DNA of 64,000 nt from Aphis gossypii (taxonomy: Eukaryota; Arthropoda; Insecta; Hemiptera; Aphididae): the NCBI RefSeq assembly GCF_020184175.1, contig NC_065531.1:79888604-79952603 (forward strand), read 5' to 3'. The notes under the pieces are model-generated. The model was given only the letters and a program-made list of their open reading frames with translations, was not told the DNA's origin and searched no databases. Position numbers and translations under genes: made by a program. This document shows positions 24,901 through 39,900 of this stretch, piece after piece (position 1 is the stretch's first letter; every line of letters begins with the position of its first letter).

Positions 24901-27900
24901 AGGGTGCGAAACTGACGGCCATTTCTTCGGCGAGACGGTTTTTGATCACCTTGTTGAGGTAGTTGTGGTAATAGATGTATGGCTTTTGAAATTGGTCGTT
25001 TCCGCTCAACTCGTTTAGTACTTCCATGTTACTGAAAGCGGACTCCTGGTGACCGAACGTCAACCATTTGGAATCGATTTCTGGACGAGTTTCCATGAAT
25101 TCGTTCAGCAGGAATTTAGCTTTGAATTCGACATCTTTCAGTGTGATGTAGAACTGTCCGGACTCGATTTTCTTAGGGATGGCGGCATTGTAATCACCAA
25201 CGATATCAACTTTTTTCAAAGAAGCAGTGACCAAAATCTAGAAAATACATAACGCACTGTTTAGCTGTTTATGTCTCTAGCTTTGAACATACTCTGTTTA
25301 AAATGTTTAAATAATAATATATTATATTTAAATCATTTATATATTTTACCAGGTTCTTGTTAATTTGGTCTACGTTGACTTCATTCAAGACTGTATTTTT
25401 CAAACCTTGAATTTTGACGTTTTTGTATTCGATTTCACCGTTGCTCAAGAACTCGGTGGCATCGATTAAGGTCATTGGGTCTGAGAATTTGAGATTCCTT
25501 TTGGCTTGTTCAACGTACAACTGATACTTTTGGCTTGTTTTTAGAATGATTCTAATTTGTTGGGCAACATCTTTAGACTCATTGTTATTTTGGTTATCAT
25601 GATGAAAATCCTCCAAAGTTTTCAAATCTTCGTACTTGATTTCTGAAAATTAAACATGCTATGATAATTAAAAATATACATAAAAAACCACATAAAATGT
25701 ATATTGCATAACGAAATGATTTTTTCAAACAAAATGAAATGAAAAAACAATTTCATACAATTTCGATTTGTTATTAATTTCGCAATTTATAAAATTAAAC
25801 TAATATAAATAACGATGCATTAGTTAAGAAAAAGTTAAAAAAAAAAACTATTTAAACATGTGTATAATATACCTTGGTAATTACCAGTGTGGTTACTACA
25901 GTACATGCAAGTAGCGTTGATAGCTGCTACTGAAACAGCAAACACGAACAGAGACACTAAGACCTTCATTTTGCTGTCGGAATCGCCACTGAACTGTCTT
26001 TGCAAGTCTCCGTCCTTACGTATTTAACTGTATTAAAATGTCGATTAAGTGGTTTGAAGCAATTGGATTTTTTGTCTACACGGCGTCCGATTGTCTATAT
26101 TAATATAAAATTATATATTATTATGACCTTTTAGCATTGTATACACCACAAAATGTATACACATAATTATTCATTATCATTACTTTCCGTGAATTCTAAT
26201 ATAAAAATGTGTATTTATGTATACTGTAATAATATTGATGCGTTTAAGAAAAATATGAGATTAGTTTTCGATTTACTTCGTTATAGATTATAATTATTGT
26301 GTATTAAAAATATAATATTGCTTATTCAATAGAATAGAATATGAAAAATTAACTTGCATACGAGTATATTTTGTATAGATTATGGATGCTATAGATTTAT
26401 AATATAATAATATTGATTATAAGTCTGCAATATAATTTATTGAAAGTTCTTAATTCACGATAGAATTAGTTTAAAAAAATTGTATAGTTCGATAAATAAT
26501 TCAATTACTCAAGACAAATTCAAACTTATAATAAGTGATTTTTGAATAATAGAAACCGATTTCGTTGTAAAAACGAGTTTTTCGTAAACGTGTACAATTT
26601 TTCTATTGGATTATTTACAGTTAGGGATGCAAATTACATTTTTTTTTTTTAAACATTAAAAAAAAAATTAAATAAATGCAAGTAGGTACTAATCGATAGG
26701 TACCTAAATGTAGCCACTGTATAAATTGTAATAAAAAAGAAAAATTGAACGTCATATTAATTTTAAAATAAAACTGCAATTGTGTTTACAAATTTAAATA
26801 ATATTCTTTATACTTGTATAAATTGTATGATTTGTAGCATAAAATAACTAAAGAAATAATTGAAATTAAATACTATCATTAGCATTATACTTATGAGTAT
26901 GAACTATTGACATTTTGTCATGTGGCAACATTTGAAGTTAATTACTTCGTTTTTCTAATATTTATATTCGTACGAGTTTTTATTGTTACGTCTTTATAAT
27001 GTAGCTCACTGCTTTAATGTTTTATACGCTGCGCTAAATGTTAATGACGCAATAATGTCAAATAGTATATTAGTATAACATTATACTCTTATTGTAGTTT
27101 CTCCATTGTGTGTAATTGCATTTACAATGTGTTTATACTTTTCAGTAAAAACTTACCACTAAACCAGGACAATTTTATTTAATTAATAATTATTATATTA
27201 CTACTATTACTACTATTTTATTTGTTTATCATTTAGCTATAATTATTATTCTCGTTTGGCGGTATTAATTATACCGAACACTTGTCCGATAGTAGGTTTG
27301 AATATTTTATTAGCTCATTTCATTTGACGGAAGGGTGTTTTGGAGTGTAGTGTTAGGAGAACGCTAAGGGAGCAGTTTAAAATTAATATATTGTTATTTG
27401 GTATGTTCATATTGGTTGATTAAATTGCTTCATAAATGGCGTATGTTTCTGTTGTGAATATAGTATTTTTCGGCGGAAGTTAACGCCGAATAGCAGTTTC
27501 TTCGTAGATAATTTCAAAAAGTGCAAATCCTACTCCTTGTATGGATTTACTGATTTAGATGTAAATTTTAAAGAAGTAAAATAAGTTGTTTTGAATTATT
27601 TCATTCAATTATGTGGCGATTATTTTTGAGTTAGTTTCGTGTTTGCTGTACATTAATAGCTTAGTGTTTAGTTTTATTAGACACAACCAAAGAGGATATT
27701 TCGGAAAAGTGTTTTTGTTTTTGACGGAAATATGGATTTTAAGTTTATTTATGTACTTATCATGTAATAGTTTTATGAGTGTTTTTATGAAAACAAAATA
27801 GAGAATTCGATAAGGGATCATTAAAAATCATCAAAATTAATATTTGCATCGATATAAATATATTTATCACTAAATAAAACATGCCCGTGTGGTATATTAT

Positions 27901-30900
27901 TGATAGAAGTCATTAGGTCATTGCAGCAGGCAACGTTATTACTTGTTTTTAACATATATTTTTTTAATGTAAAACACGTGCCGGTATAGGTAATTATTAT
28001 TTATATATAGGTCCCTACAGAGACGAAATAACGGTTAATTAATAATAGTTAAGTTATATTATGTTTCTTTTTTTTTCTTTATATTTTGTTGATTAATTTT
28101 AATTGGTTTTAAATTTAAAATGTATTCACAAAACTAAATACTATACATCAACGAAGAAAAAATAAAATTGAAAAATATCTAATTTACAAAAACAAATAAA
28201 TCTATTTAACAATTTCATAGTTAAAAATTACAATATTTTAATTTATGGTTATTTATCAAAAAAAAGTGTTAGTAAAAAAGAAAGTATTTTTAAGTGAGCA
28301 ATTACTAAACATAATAATATCATATATTATCAAATAATTTCATCTCCGATTGAGTCAGAATTTAATAAAAAAAAATGTATTCTTATTTTTAAATTATTTG
28401 CAGTCGATTAATTTTCTTGACTAATTTATTCTATTTTTAAATTAAATCATACACCATGAGCGATAATTTTTTCCTGTTGTTACGTATTATCATTGATTAT
28501 ATATAGTATACTATGTATAATAAATGATATTATGCATAAAATCTCTGTCTGTATTTAATTATTAATTAAAACATTAGTCTGTTAAATAAATATCAATGTA
28601 TAGCATACATGTATATTTTAAAGATGAAAAATAAATTTAAAAATGAAATTAAGAAAATTCTACAAAATAAAATACAAAAATAAAATAAAAACATGCATTT
28701 GTTTTATGGCTTGTTCTTTTGTGGAAGCTATTAACATTTTATTTTAGGGTATTTTCCTTGTATTTGTTTCTACTGAATTGGTTTATTTAATAAATACAAA
28801 CTAGTTGATAATAGTATAAACGTGCACATTACATTTAATATATTTTCCAAATTGAAACTTAAATGTTCTGGAATTTTAACAAATTATTTGTGTGTTATTT
28901 ATTTTATTATTGTTCTAAAAGAAATATGTAATTAAAATTTATTGTCTTAAATTATGGCAATGAAAGTAACACTAATCAAATTCTATTAATTATAATTTTA
29001 ATTGAGATTTATATTCAAACTCAAAGAATTATTTATAAAAAAATCATATTTAAAAAATTATGTTTTTCATCACTCATCAACAATAACTTATTTTTAAATA
29101 CAGTTTTAAGAAAATAACTACTTTTGGTCAATACATTATTACAGAAAAAGTGCAACTAATGTGTTGTCTTATCTTTATTAAAATGTTAAATTATTAATTT
29201 TTTTACATGTCTATATATTTTAACTAGAAAAACTGACGTGGTGCTGGGAATTGTATATCATTATTTAACTGGATTTATTTATATTATATAATGTGCATAA
29301 ATATAATTAAATAGTTGGGTTTGTTTATGGTAAATATTTTTATGATTTCACAAATAATTTTCAAAATAAAATATACAGGTGCTGGTGTTGGCTTAAATAA
29401 CAAACAATTCACTTTATCGATTTTCACTGAAAAACATTTAGAATATATATATATATATATATATATTTATTATAAACGTATTTTTTTAGTTTTAGTACGT
29501 AACTAAAAATATTAAAAATAATATCTGAACATTGAAATTTACTTTAAAAATACCAATATTAAATTATTTGATAAAATGTAAATTAGATTTTATTGAAAAA
29601 ATAAAAAACTACGTGACTCGGAAATAATATTATTTTGAAACTTTTCTACTCTCTAATATTTACTATTTACTATACGATATTGTTTAGAGAATAATTTGTT
29701 TTAAATTTATTTGTATTTAGATGTTTTTTTTGTGCTCGAACGAATGATAATAGCTTCTATTAGACTATGTCAGTAGCAAGTTCCACAACATTTAAAAATA
29801 CGATTATTGACCAAAATAAACTGTAAAGAAGTTTTTTTATTATTGTTATCATCATTATAACATAAAACTTTTATCAATGCGTTTTAAAATACAACTTTCA
29901 ATAGTACCATGATTTAACGATCACCATTAGGTGCTTGTATACGCGAGTGCATCGTAATAAATAGTTCATAGTGAATAGCTATTTAAATTTACATTCGTTG
30001 TTCGAAATAATTCGGGGAATGTATATACGATTAATGTTTTTTTTTTTTTTTTGATTAAAATAGTAAATACAATTCTTGATGTAGCAATATATATGAAAAA
30101 AAAATAAGAAGAGGGAAACAATGACCTTTTGTAGATAAAACTGCAAGCTGTGTATAAACCGTGGAAATATATCACTCTATATCAATCTATTTTAACGGGG
30201 GAAAAAAGAGGCGAGGCACGTAGTCAACACATCTACTTCAGTCCATCACAATGACGCTTTTGTTAACGATTTAAGGCATCGAACAGTAAAATAAAAAAAA
30301 AAATAATAATAATAAAGTGACTTTTGATGGTATTATATAAAAGTATGAAACTTAAATTTCATGGATTCGATAAAAATGACGACATTTTACTTTAAATATA
30401 AAAATAAAATGAGCTTAAATTTTAATCAGTCAAATGTAAAACGAAAAAAATTATTAAAATACCTACCTAATAGGTACGATAATAATTATCAAACTTATTC
30501 GATTTTGCCTTTATTATGGAGTATTCCATTTTAGTTGTATTACTGAAATACAACAATTGGTTGTTTAACAATGGGAGCTTTAAATACATTGGTACATATA
30601 ATACTATTACAAATCCCATCATAAATTAATTTATCTTTCAAAGTTTAATTATATTTTAGACTGACAGATTTTGATTTTATAACTGTGTCTACTTGTATTT
30701 CTACTAAAAAGCATTTTTTTTTTTTTTGTTTTGTTTGAAAGTATTGTTTATGACGTGGCCTTTGAATAATTTAAATCGAAATTGAGCATAAAGTGTATTT
30801 TTTTCAAACCGTTTAAGCTGTGATAAATGGCAACATTTAAACAAACTATAGACGATATTAAACAAAAAACAATCGTTTTAACGGAACAAAGTTCTGTTTA

Positions 30901-33900
30901 AAAACATCTCTCTCAACATTATATTATTACGATTTATCATTGATTTCTAGAATACAGAAACAATATAACTGTATTCACTGTAATTTTTTAGCTTACACAG
31001 AGGTTAGTCAAGTGATGACGACATTTTTTCCGCAGTGTCTTTGTTTTTTTTCATTTAGTACTTTTCAATAATATAACCTTTCTGTAGTTATTATTTCAAA
31101 ATAGGTCTTGTACTTGGGCGTATGAGAATCTTGGTAAATTGTTTGTGTTTTAAATTGCTAATAATATGTTGGCTTGTGATTTGATTTATAACTAATATCC
31201 AACATAATATAACAATTTTTAAATTTAAAATTAAATTTGTTATTGATCAATAACGTATCGATACACTTAAGTTATACACGTTTTTACCTACTGTGTATTT
31301 TTTTATTACTCGAAGATAATATAGTTTATTTAGCTTTATTAAGTTTATTAGTATTTATAGTTTTTCTAGAAAAATGTTTAAAATATTGAGACAAATATTG
31401 AATTCAATACTCAATATAATATAAGAAAACATTTTGTGTTTCAAACAAACTATACTTACTTATTTAAAGTATTTTATAAGTTCGTGTAAATTGGTTTTAA
31501 ATTAAAATCTATTCTCTACTTACAATCAAATAAATGTAATGGCTAATTACATTTATTTTATGTTTAAAAAGTTAAACAATTGGCAATGCTTTATTACGGA
31601 CACTTTTATAACGTTCCATTTGTATTATATAATATATATTTATATGTTTACATTTTAAAATGTATACAATGCATACCTACTATAACAATCCACACTTGAA
31701 TCTTATGAAATAAAAAGGACCTAATGTAAAGTGTTATTTCGTTTGGTTTAAACGACATTTGCATATTGTTTGTGCACTCGTGTATATTATAATAAGCAAT
31801 ATTGCCGTGTCATTAAAAAGTAACTTAGGAACTCTAATCGTAAATTATACTATTGAGACAACAAATGAATTGACTACATCGTTTTATTGTAATCGTATTA
31901 AAAATACATTTTTATTTTTGATACACTAATGACAATTATTAACATAAAATTTTGCCGGCTTATTTTCTATATTGAACAAAATGTTCGACCGACTCAAAGG
32001 TCGTACGTTTCGTAAAACACGATTAAATCATGGACTGACGGACGTTACGGTCGATGGCGTTCTCGAGGGTGCGCTTGAAGTACGCGTTGAAGTGGGGGAC
32101 CATCTGTTTTTGGATTTCAGACCAGTTGACCACGGAATCGGAGTCGGTGGACGTGAAATGAATTTGGGGCCTAGTGACGTGGACCGCGGTGCGGACGGTG
32201 TTTTCGACAAAGTCCAAGTAGCAAACAGCCTTGACGACGTCGGTTTTGTATGTGGCTCTGTGGTTGTAAGTCTTGCCTTCGGGTGACATAATGACGCTGT
32301 CGAATTGTCCGGTCACGTCCAACAGACGGAGTTCGAGTTCGGCGGTGTATCTGTCGTCGGTCTTGTTCACCTGCACGAACGGAATCTTGGCCAAGTTGTT
32401 TTTGGTGTTGTCGAAGTCGAGGTTTTTCAACTCGAAACGGAAGCCGTCGATCAAATCTCCGGTGATGGGCGACGCGGTTTCGCTGTCGATCTTGTTGCTG
32501 CGGTACACCATGTAGGGTTTGACGATGCGTCTGATTTGCAGAGCGATGTCGTTGTACATGTTGTTGGCTTCAGCGGTGGCCACGTATTGGGCTACGGTGT
32601 TCTTGACGAAATAACTAAACGGGGAAAAAAAAGAAATTATTTTTGGTCCTAAAACTTGATTTTGACTGTTGTTTAAAATAACACTGTATAAGCGCTTATA
32701 GGACTGGTATTTCGGTGCTTACCGATGTGTGTTTATTCCTCTCGAAAAATGTAATCTTTTTACTTTTTACTGTAGTATTATTTTTATTTTATATCATACT
32801 GGAAGATCTTTGACTATATAAGGTGTTGGAATTATTAATAAACTAGTTTATATTTTGGTCTAAATAATTTTTAAGATAGAGCCATGGTCCGTCTCATCTT
32901 TTATTAAAAATGTGAACATATTTTTCAATGTTACTGACGATCATTAATAATAATTTTAAATATTTTAAACATATAATTGTATAGGAAGGTGATGTGGGCA
33001 TGAAAATCTGTTAGCTAATTTAATGCTTATTTCAATTTAAATTTTAAATATAAATTGCCCCCTTAAAGTTCAATTAAATCTCCGTTAGTTGTAATTTACT
33101 TTGATCGATTTACTCACTCGAATTGAGGTTTGTCGTCTTGGAAAACTTCCGGCAACGAGGTGTGGTTGACGATGAACTTGACGAATTTCAAGGAGCCGAC
33201 TTTCGACATTAACGGGTATACGTTTGAGTTTTTTGTGAGTAAAGTTTCACCCTTGTACTTGGGTTCGATAATGTCTAAATTGAATATTCCACTGTATCTG
33301 GCCACGGTGTTCATGTGATGGAACACTCCGTTGACCGAGAGTTTTTTCCAGCCGTTAGCGACGCGGATCTGTGAAAAAGAAATCAAATTATATAATTTCC
33401 CTGTGGACATAACACGAAGAAATCACAGGGCTCAGCGTGACTAGATCCGTTTTACCAATTGTACATTGATGTTTAAAAGCATGTCACTCAATAGTTAATT
33501 GAAAAGTCGACCTGCATACACTGAAGGATGATCCATTTATGCGATTCTAATTTAACATACTTTTTTAATACGCTAAATAATTTAAATACCTACAAAGTTT
33601 TGCAAAATATGATAGTTCTTTTTATTTTTATTTTTTATCTTAGTATCAATTTATTTAATTATATTTAAACGCTAAAATAAAATTAACTATTAATGCAACA
33701 CTATGTTAAAAAAAGTATGTTTTTAATACAAAGTTATAAATTTAAGTTTAAAAAGCTACTAATATAAAATATTATGTTATTACTTCGGTATTAAGTCAAA
33801 AAATACCTACTTTAAACAGATTAAAAATTATATAATTTACTTTATTTTTTAAAACATTAAATTTAACTTGGTAAGTTTGTGTAAACAGTTAAATATATTT

Positions 33901-36900
33901 AAAGATTTTTAAGTCATAATTTTCATGATTATTGAATCTGTAGTATGCAAAATATATCCAATAACAAAGAACTGAGTTGAATCAAATTTTACCAGTAAAA
34001 TAGTTTCGATTGAATTTCTAAAAAATAAATCGAGTACCGCTGTTGAATATTATTATGAAATACACTTACCAAATCTTCTCCCCACACTATGGTGAAGTTT
34101 TGGCTGTCAAAATGTTTCAATCCATTGACGTGAACGTTGGTCAAAAACGTGTCGGCGTTGATACCAAAGTTTACGGTGTCGTGGACGGAAATTTCGTTAG
34201 TTTTTAAGTTGTCGGATTTTGAAACATCATTTTTGTATTGTTTGATGACGTTCACGATGGCATCGAAAGAGTTTGCAATGGAATCACGTACTTCCTTTTC
34301 TTGGACATATTCGTTGTTATTGTAATTTTCATTCGATTCGAACAATTCGTTTTGACTGTCATTTTTTTTATCTGAAAAAATACCATGTTTGTTATTACAA
34401 TCATTAGAGGAAAAATAGATATAATAATACAGTAATATAAAAACAAAAATAATAATATAAATAATATAATAACGACAATGTACGTACATGGCAGATTGGC
34501 GGCCGTGGCCAAAGCCAAACTAGCGGTCAAAACGATCACTAACTTCATTTTTCCACTTTTGCGGAACAACTGTAATGTTAATTTCGACTTCAACACCAGC
34601 TTTTATATATAATTTTTTATCGCCTTTATTTTTTTAAGTTTAAATAATCTGATAATATAAGCAGCGTGCGCTATCGATAAAGTGTCGATTTGCATTCTTT
34701 GTACGTTTTTCTCAATGTATAAATGCATTTTACACAATTATGCAAATGTTTCTTTTTTATTATAAATTATATAATTAATAGATTAATACTTGTAAACAAA
34801 ATATTTGTAAGCATAAACTTAATATACATATTCGTGGTATTTATCATAATAAGATACTATAAATGTATAACACGTGTATGTTAAAAAATATTGATTAGAT
34901 GTTAATATGCTGTTGCTTGTCAAGCATGGGTTTTAGATAACAATTAACAAGCGTACTAAAAAATTTAATTTTTCAGAAAATTATAATCATTAATTTAATA
35001 ATTTTCAATAGTATTTCAAATCAAGTTTCAAAGGCTTCAGACTTAAGGGTGTAAACAAAATTTAGCTTTAAAATTTAGTTTAGCGTCTGTAGCAGTTATC
35101 GATGTTTAAAATTACATCCTAAAAATATCTAAGACATCAATTTTAGATAGACATTTGTTTTCGTCATTCGCATATTGAATAATCAAATACGATTTGTAAT
35201 ATAATTATTGGCGACTAAAATATGTATGGCTTAATTAATTAATGTGTTTATTTTGTATACCATGAATTATAAACCAATTTCAAAAATAGAATGATTTGTA
35301 AATAAAAATAGTTTGATAGGATTAACTTTGTTTTATTCATAACTTGAATTTTGATGGTGTTTTAAAATTATTTAATACGAATTTAAATTTTAATTATTTG
35401 TAGTAAATATGTATTATATACGATGTAAAAAAATAAAATACCAGTTATCTAATCTAATTATTGGTTTTACTTTTTCATCATGTTGTGTATAATATTTTAC
35501 AAAACGTTGAATTTAAAATTACCCCGAATTTTTAGAAAAAATCATAAATATTAAAAAATATAAGTACAACTGGTACAAGTAAGCCTTTTTTTTCCAGATA
35601 AACCATAATTTTGTTTTGTGGTAAACTGAGATCTGTTGAAAAATTGCTCTTAATTAATTTTTTTTCGAATAAATACATTTATGCCATGCAGCTGTTTACG
35701 CTTAACTTTATTTTATTTATAAATTTAAATTTATTTGCACTAATTTTTTGGTTATTGCTATCATATAATAATTATCCATTGTTTAATATTATCTATATTA
35801 ATGAAAAACTTAATTTTTGCATAGTTATTAATGCAACATTAATTAATTTTTATTTCTAACCAGGGAATCAAAATATTGATTGCTCATATGATTAATTTAT
35901 TTTGTAAAATTATTATCATTTAATGTACTATGTATACTAAATAAAAACTAATTGTTTTCTATTGTTAATGGGTAATTAATTGACTAATTTAATACTATAA
36001 TTCATTTTATGAGTTTATAATTAGGTTATATGTCAATATATTATCAGAAATTAGAACTCTTAGTAGTTTTTAAATAATAAACATAATAAATGAATAACAG
36101 TAGACTATAGAAGGTTATAGGTCATCTACTTATATAATATATATAAAGATTAATTCTCTAATTAAAATAAATTTATGCCATTCGATTTTACATTCGAATA
36201 TAAATTACTATATTATGATTACACGATAATAATAATTCTCAGTCATTAGTAATACTTTTTTATATAAAATTAAATTCTTTAATGCATCATACTTATTGAT
36301 ATTGAAAGTTCAAAAGTATCTTTATTATTATATTGCAATATTTTGATATTGTTAAACTCAATACAATAATTAAATGGTTGTGTAAAATTGGCATTTAATA
36401 TAATAGCGTAGATACTAACAACTCAAGATGTTGTTGTTAAAATGATGATAAAAATTAAAATAGAAAAACATACAACGGTAATGCGAATAATTACTTACCT
36501 ACGTGTAAATCTTAAAAAGTATATGCAAGCTATTCAAATTCGTAAAAATAAAATGATTTACGTAATGTTTATCATTTAAAACTTACCTTAAATTATTGTG
36601 ATCTTATTTTCTCTTGTAAATCGAATTATAGTTTATAAATATATACAATATTAAGATACTTAATTAAGTTATTTAGTATAAATGATTGATAATAATTTCT
36701 TTTAACCGCCATCAAAATATTTAAAACATTTTTTTTTAAATTAATGTTTTGTGTAAAATACGTACTAACATTTTGTGCAAAAATAATTTTTTACGTAAAA
36801 ATTGATTAACAATTTTTTTGTTTTTGTTTTTCAGTTATGTTTATCCTAGTATAGACGATTTAGCAAATCAGTTAGAACATGTTTTAAGATACTTCGGTTT

Positions 36901-39900
36901 GCAATCAATCGTTGGACTTGGAGTGGGAGCTGGTGGAAATATTTTGGCGCGGTTCGCTTACAGACAACCGACAAAGGTAATATAATTAGGTGAAATTTTT
37001 TTTATAATCAAACCATAATTATGTTTTAACACGCATATTGCATATTGCTTAAAGGGACGCACATTTTCTAAACCATTTTACTGGTCGTGTATTACAGGTC
37101 GAAGCTCTGTGTCTGATCAACGTGGTGTCAACGCCAGCCGGTTGGATCGAGTATGGTTATCAAAAGCTGAATAGCAGATACTTGAAATCCAAAGGCATGA
37201 CACAAGGGGTGATGGACTACTTGATGTGGCACCATTTTGGAAAAGTTAGTAGAGAAATGCGAGTGTCCAAGTATAATAGCTACAGCGTTGGCCAATTCTA
37301 TTATATAATTTGTTTATATTCGTGGGTAATAATTTATACCGTCATCTAAACGAATCTTGAACCGCTGCTGTAACTATAAATATAGGTATAACAGCTAGTT
37401 GTCATTAATAATCCTACTTCGTTTATAATTGAGATGAAAACGGACAAACTTGGTACCCACATAATACACACACAAAATATGCACAATACGTTTATTAATA
37501 TTCTCTACTTCTCTCTCATCAATCGTCATCACTGCTATACATCATCTACTGCAATGTTCATAATACATCAACATTATGTGAATATACGCATATTATAGGG
37601 TCGGGTAATTTCAACAATTTCAATTTAGATATTCAGTATGACTTGTACTGTCATACTTTTGGTTTTCTAACTCCTAATTTCTAGACGTTTCGTTTTTTCA
37701 TTGACCGTCGCATTATATTATAGAAGAAAAAAAATACATTAAAAAGTATCATTATTATAATGTGCAGTATGTGCGCCCTGCATATTATAATGAACAGAAG
37801 AGCTTTAATTTAAAAACAAATCAATTTTGAATAATTATAGTCGTACTTGATAAAATATTAAAAAAAACATATTAACCGGGTCTTCAAAAAAAAAAAAAAA
37901 AATTCTTTGGCTAAAAGTTAGCACATAATTTGCTCAGTTTTTGGGTTTGAATAATTAATTACGGTCGGGTCCCATATCGTTTTTAATTGAGTTATGACTG
38001 TTATGGGATAGAATAAATATACTGCACAGCGTATATTATAACCATTATCGTGTTATGAAATATCGAAATGAATGCCAAAAGATTTTAAGTACAATGCTAC
38101 GGACACTATATTTTTACAATACAATGTAAAACACATTTTATTGCTCGATTCGTATACTGTCTAAAACGTTTCATTCGACCGTGTTTTCGAAGGGAACGGA
38201 AGAGAGGAACCACGATCTGGCCAGAGTGTACCGCGAGTACTTCGAGCACAGCGTTCACCCGGGCAATCTAGCTGCGTTCATCGACTCGTACGTGAGACGG
38301 ACGGACCTGGGCATCAGCAGGAGCACGCCAACGTCGGAGTCGTGCCCGGCAGGACGTCGGCTCAGCATGTCCACCACGTTGCAGATGCCCATCATCAACG
38401 TGTGCGGAGCTCTATCGCCGCACCAAGAGGACACGGTGACGCTCAACTCGAGACTGGACCCGACCAAGTCGTCGTGGATGAAGGTGAGCCCCTCCACCTC
38501 CCTAATAATTGTCTCGTAGATGTACGCGGTACAGCGGTATTACACGTAATCAGTTGATTCAGAGGTTCTCAAAATTTTTTTCACCTAGTAATATTTACAT
38601 GCTCGTGTGCATTACCGATCAGTCGTACGTATTACTATAATGACTAAAATTATATGATTATATCAGATCTGTTGCATAAACGGCACAACGGTTTGAGAAC
38701 CGATGATTTAGACGATAACGGTCTTATTGGAACGTTTATCACACGTCTCACAGTTGTAGTTGTCTTTCCGAAAAATCTTTTTCGACGGTCATAACGTTCG
38801 TGTGGTCGTGAGTTTCGCTAAATCGATAAATCATCGTTATTAATTATGTTCGAGCTACCGTTTTTTCTGGTACATAAGTCACATGTTCGAAATATATCTT
38901 TAGCTCATTAACGCCTAGACTCTAGTCTCTAGGGAGAGATTGGGCATTTTGCTATACAGCCAAAACGATAGATGACTTTGTAAAAATATATATTTTGGAA
39001 TTTTCCGGCCGTTTACAGAAAAATATAAAGAACAACTTAATGTTAATACGCTTACATTTTTTTTATCATATAACTATAATTCGTAATTATCATGATATAA
39101 TCATAATTTATCATTTAAGTTTAATTTATCAAAGTTTATAAATCGTCCATCTGAGTATATTTATGAGCAATACAAGATGAAATCCTAATAACCGATCTAT
39201 GACGTCCGTAATAACATTATTATGCCTGTGCGTTATTTTGAGCATGAGCTAATGTCGATATGTACCTATATTGCCTATACAATGTGCCGTGCTACAAACT
39301 ATGCTAAAATAAAAACCAAGCCACTTGTCTGACACAGAAACGAGTTTTGGGAACTCATCTCACTTACATGAGATAAAACGATCGTAAAAATAGTAAAAAT
39401 AGTTTTATACATAGTATCAATAAATACATCTTAAAATCTATCGAATTTCCGCAAGCACTTGAAGTATACATATTAAGAAATTAGGTTGTTCTAAATAAAG
39501 AAACAAGACGTGTTTTTTTATTTTATTTTTTCGTATGATTGAATTCGCATTTTTAATTCCACATCAGTTTTAATAAAACTTCCACACGCAGCGCACTATA
39601 TTTTATGTAAAATTATGTTAATTTAGATCATTTACTGAGACAATTTTGAAACGGCGGCTTGGTATTTTTTTTTTAAATTAATGTAAAAAGAGGCCGTTAA
39701 ATATGTATATTACATTACAAAAAACTATTAAAATATTTGTTATACTCTTTGAACTTTTTAACTGCTTTTTTATAGTTGAAAACTTTAAAGAATAATATAA
39801 TATATTATAATAATATGAATGTTATTACTAGTAGCTAAGTTATTATCTATTGACACAATGCGTATAGATTCGTATACCAATGATTTTTTTTTTTTTGTCA

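Noticed and set aside
32273..32652. Plus-strand open frames over the last exon of gene B
   Set aside because: Antisense shadows; the minus strand has the spliced, signal-peptide-bearing model.
35611..35859. 82-codon plus-strand frame with transmembrane-like composition
   Set aside because: The hydrophobicity follows from AT-rich codons (Phe, Leu, Ile, Tyr, Asn); no splice context or recognisable family.
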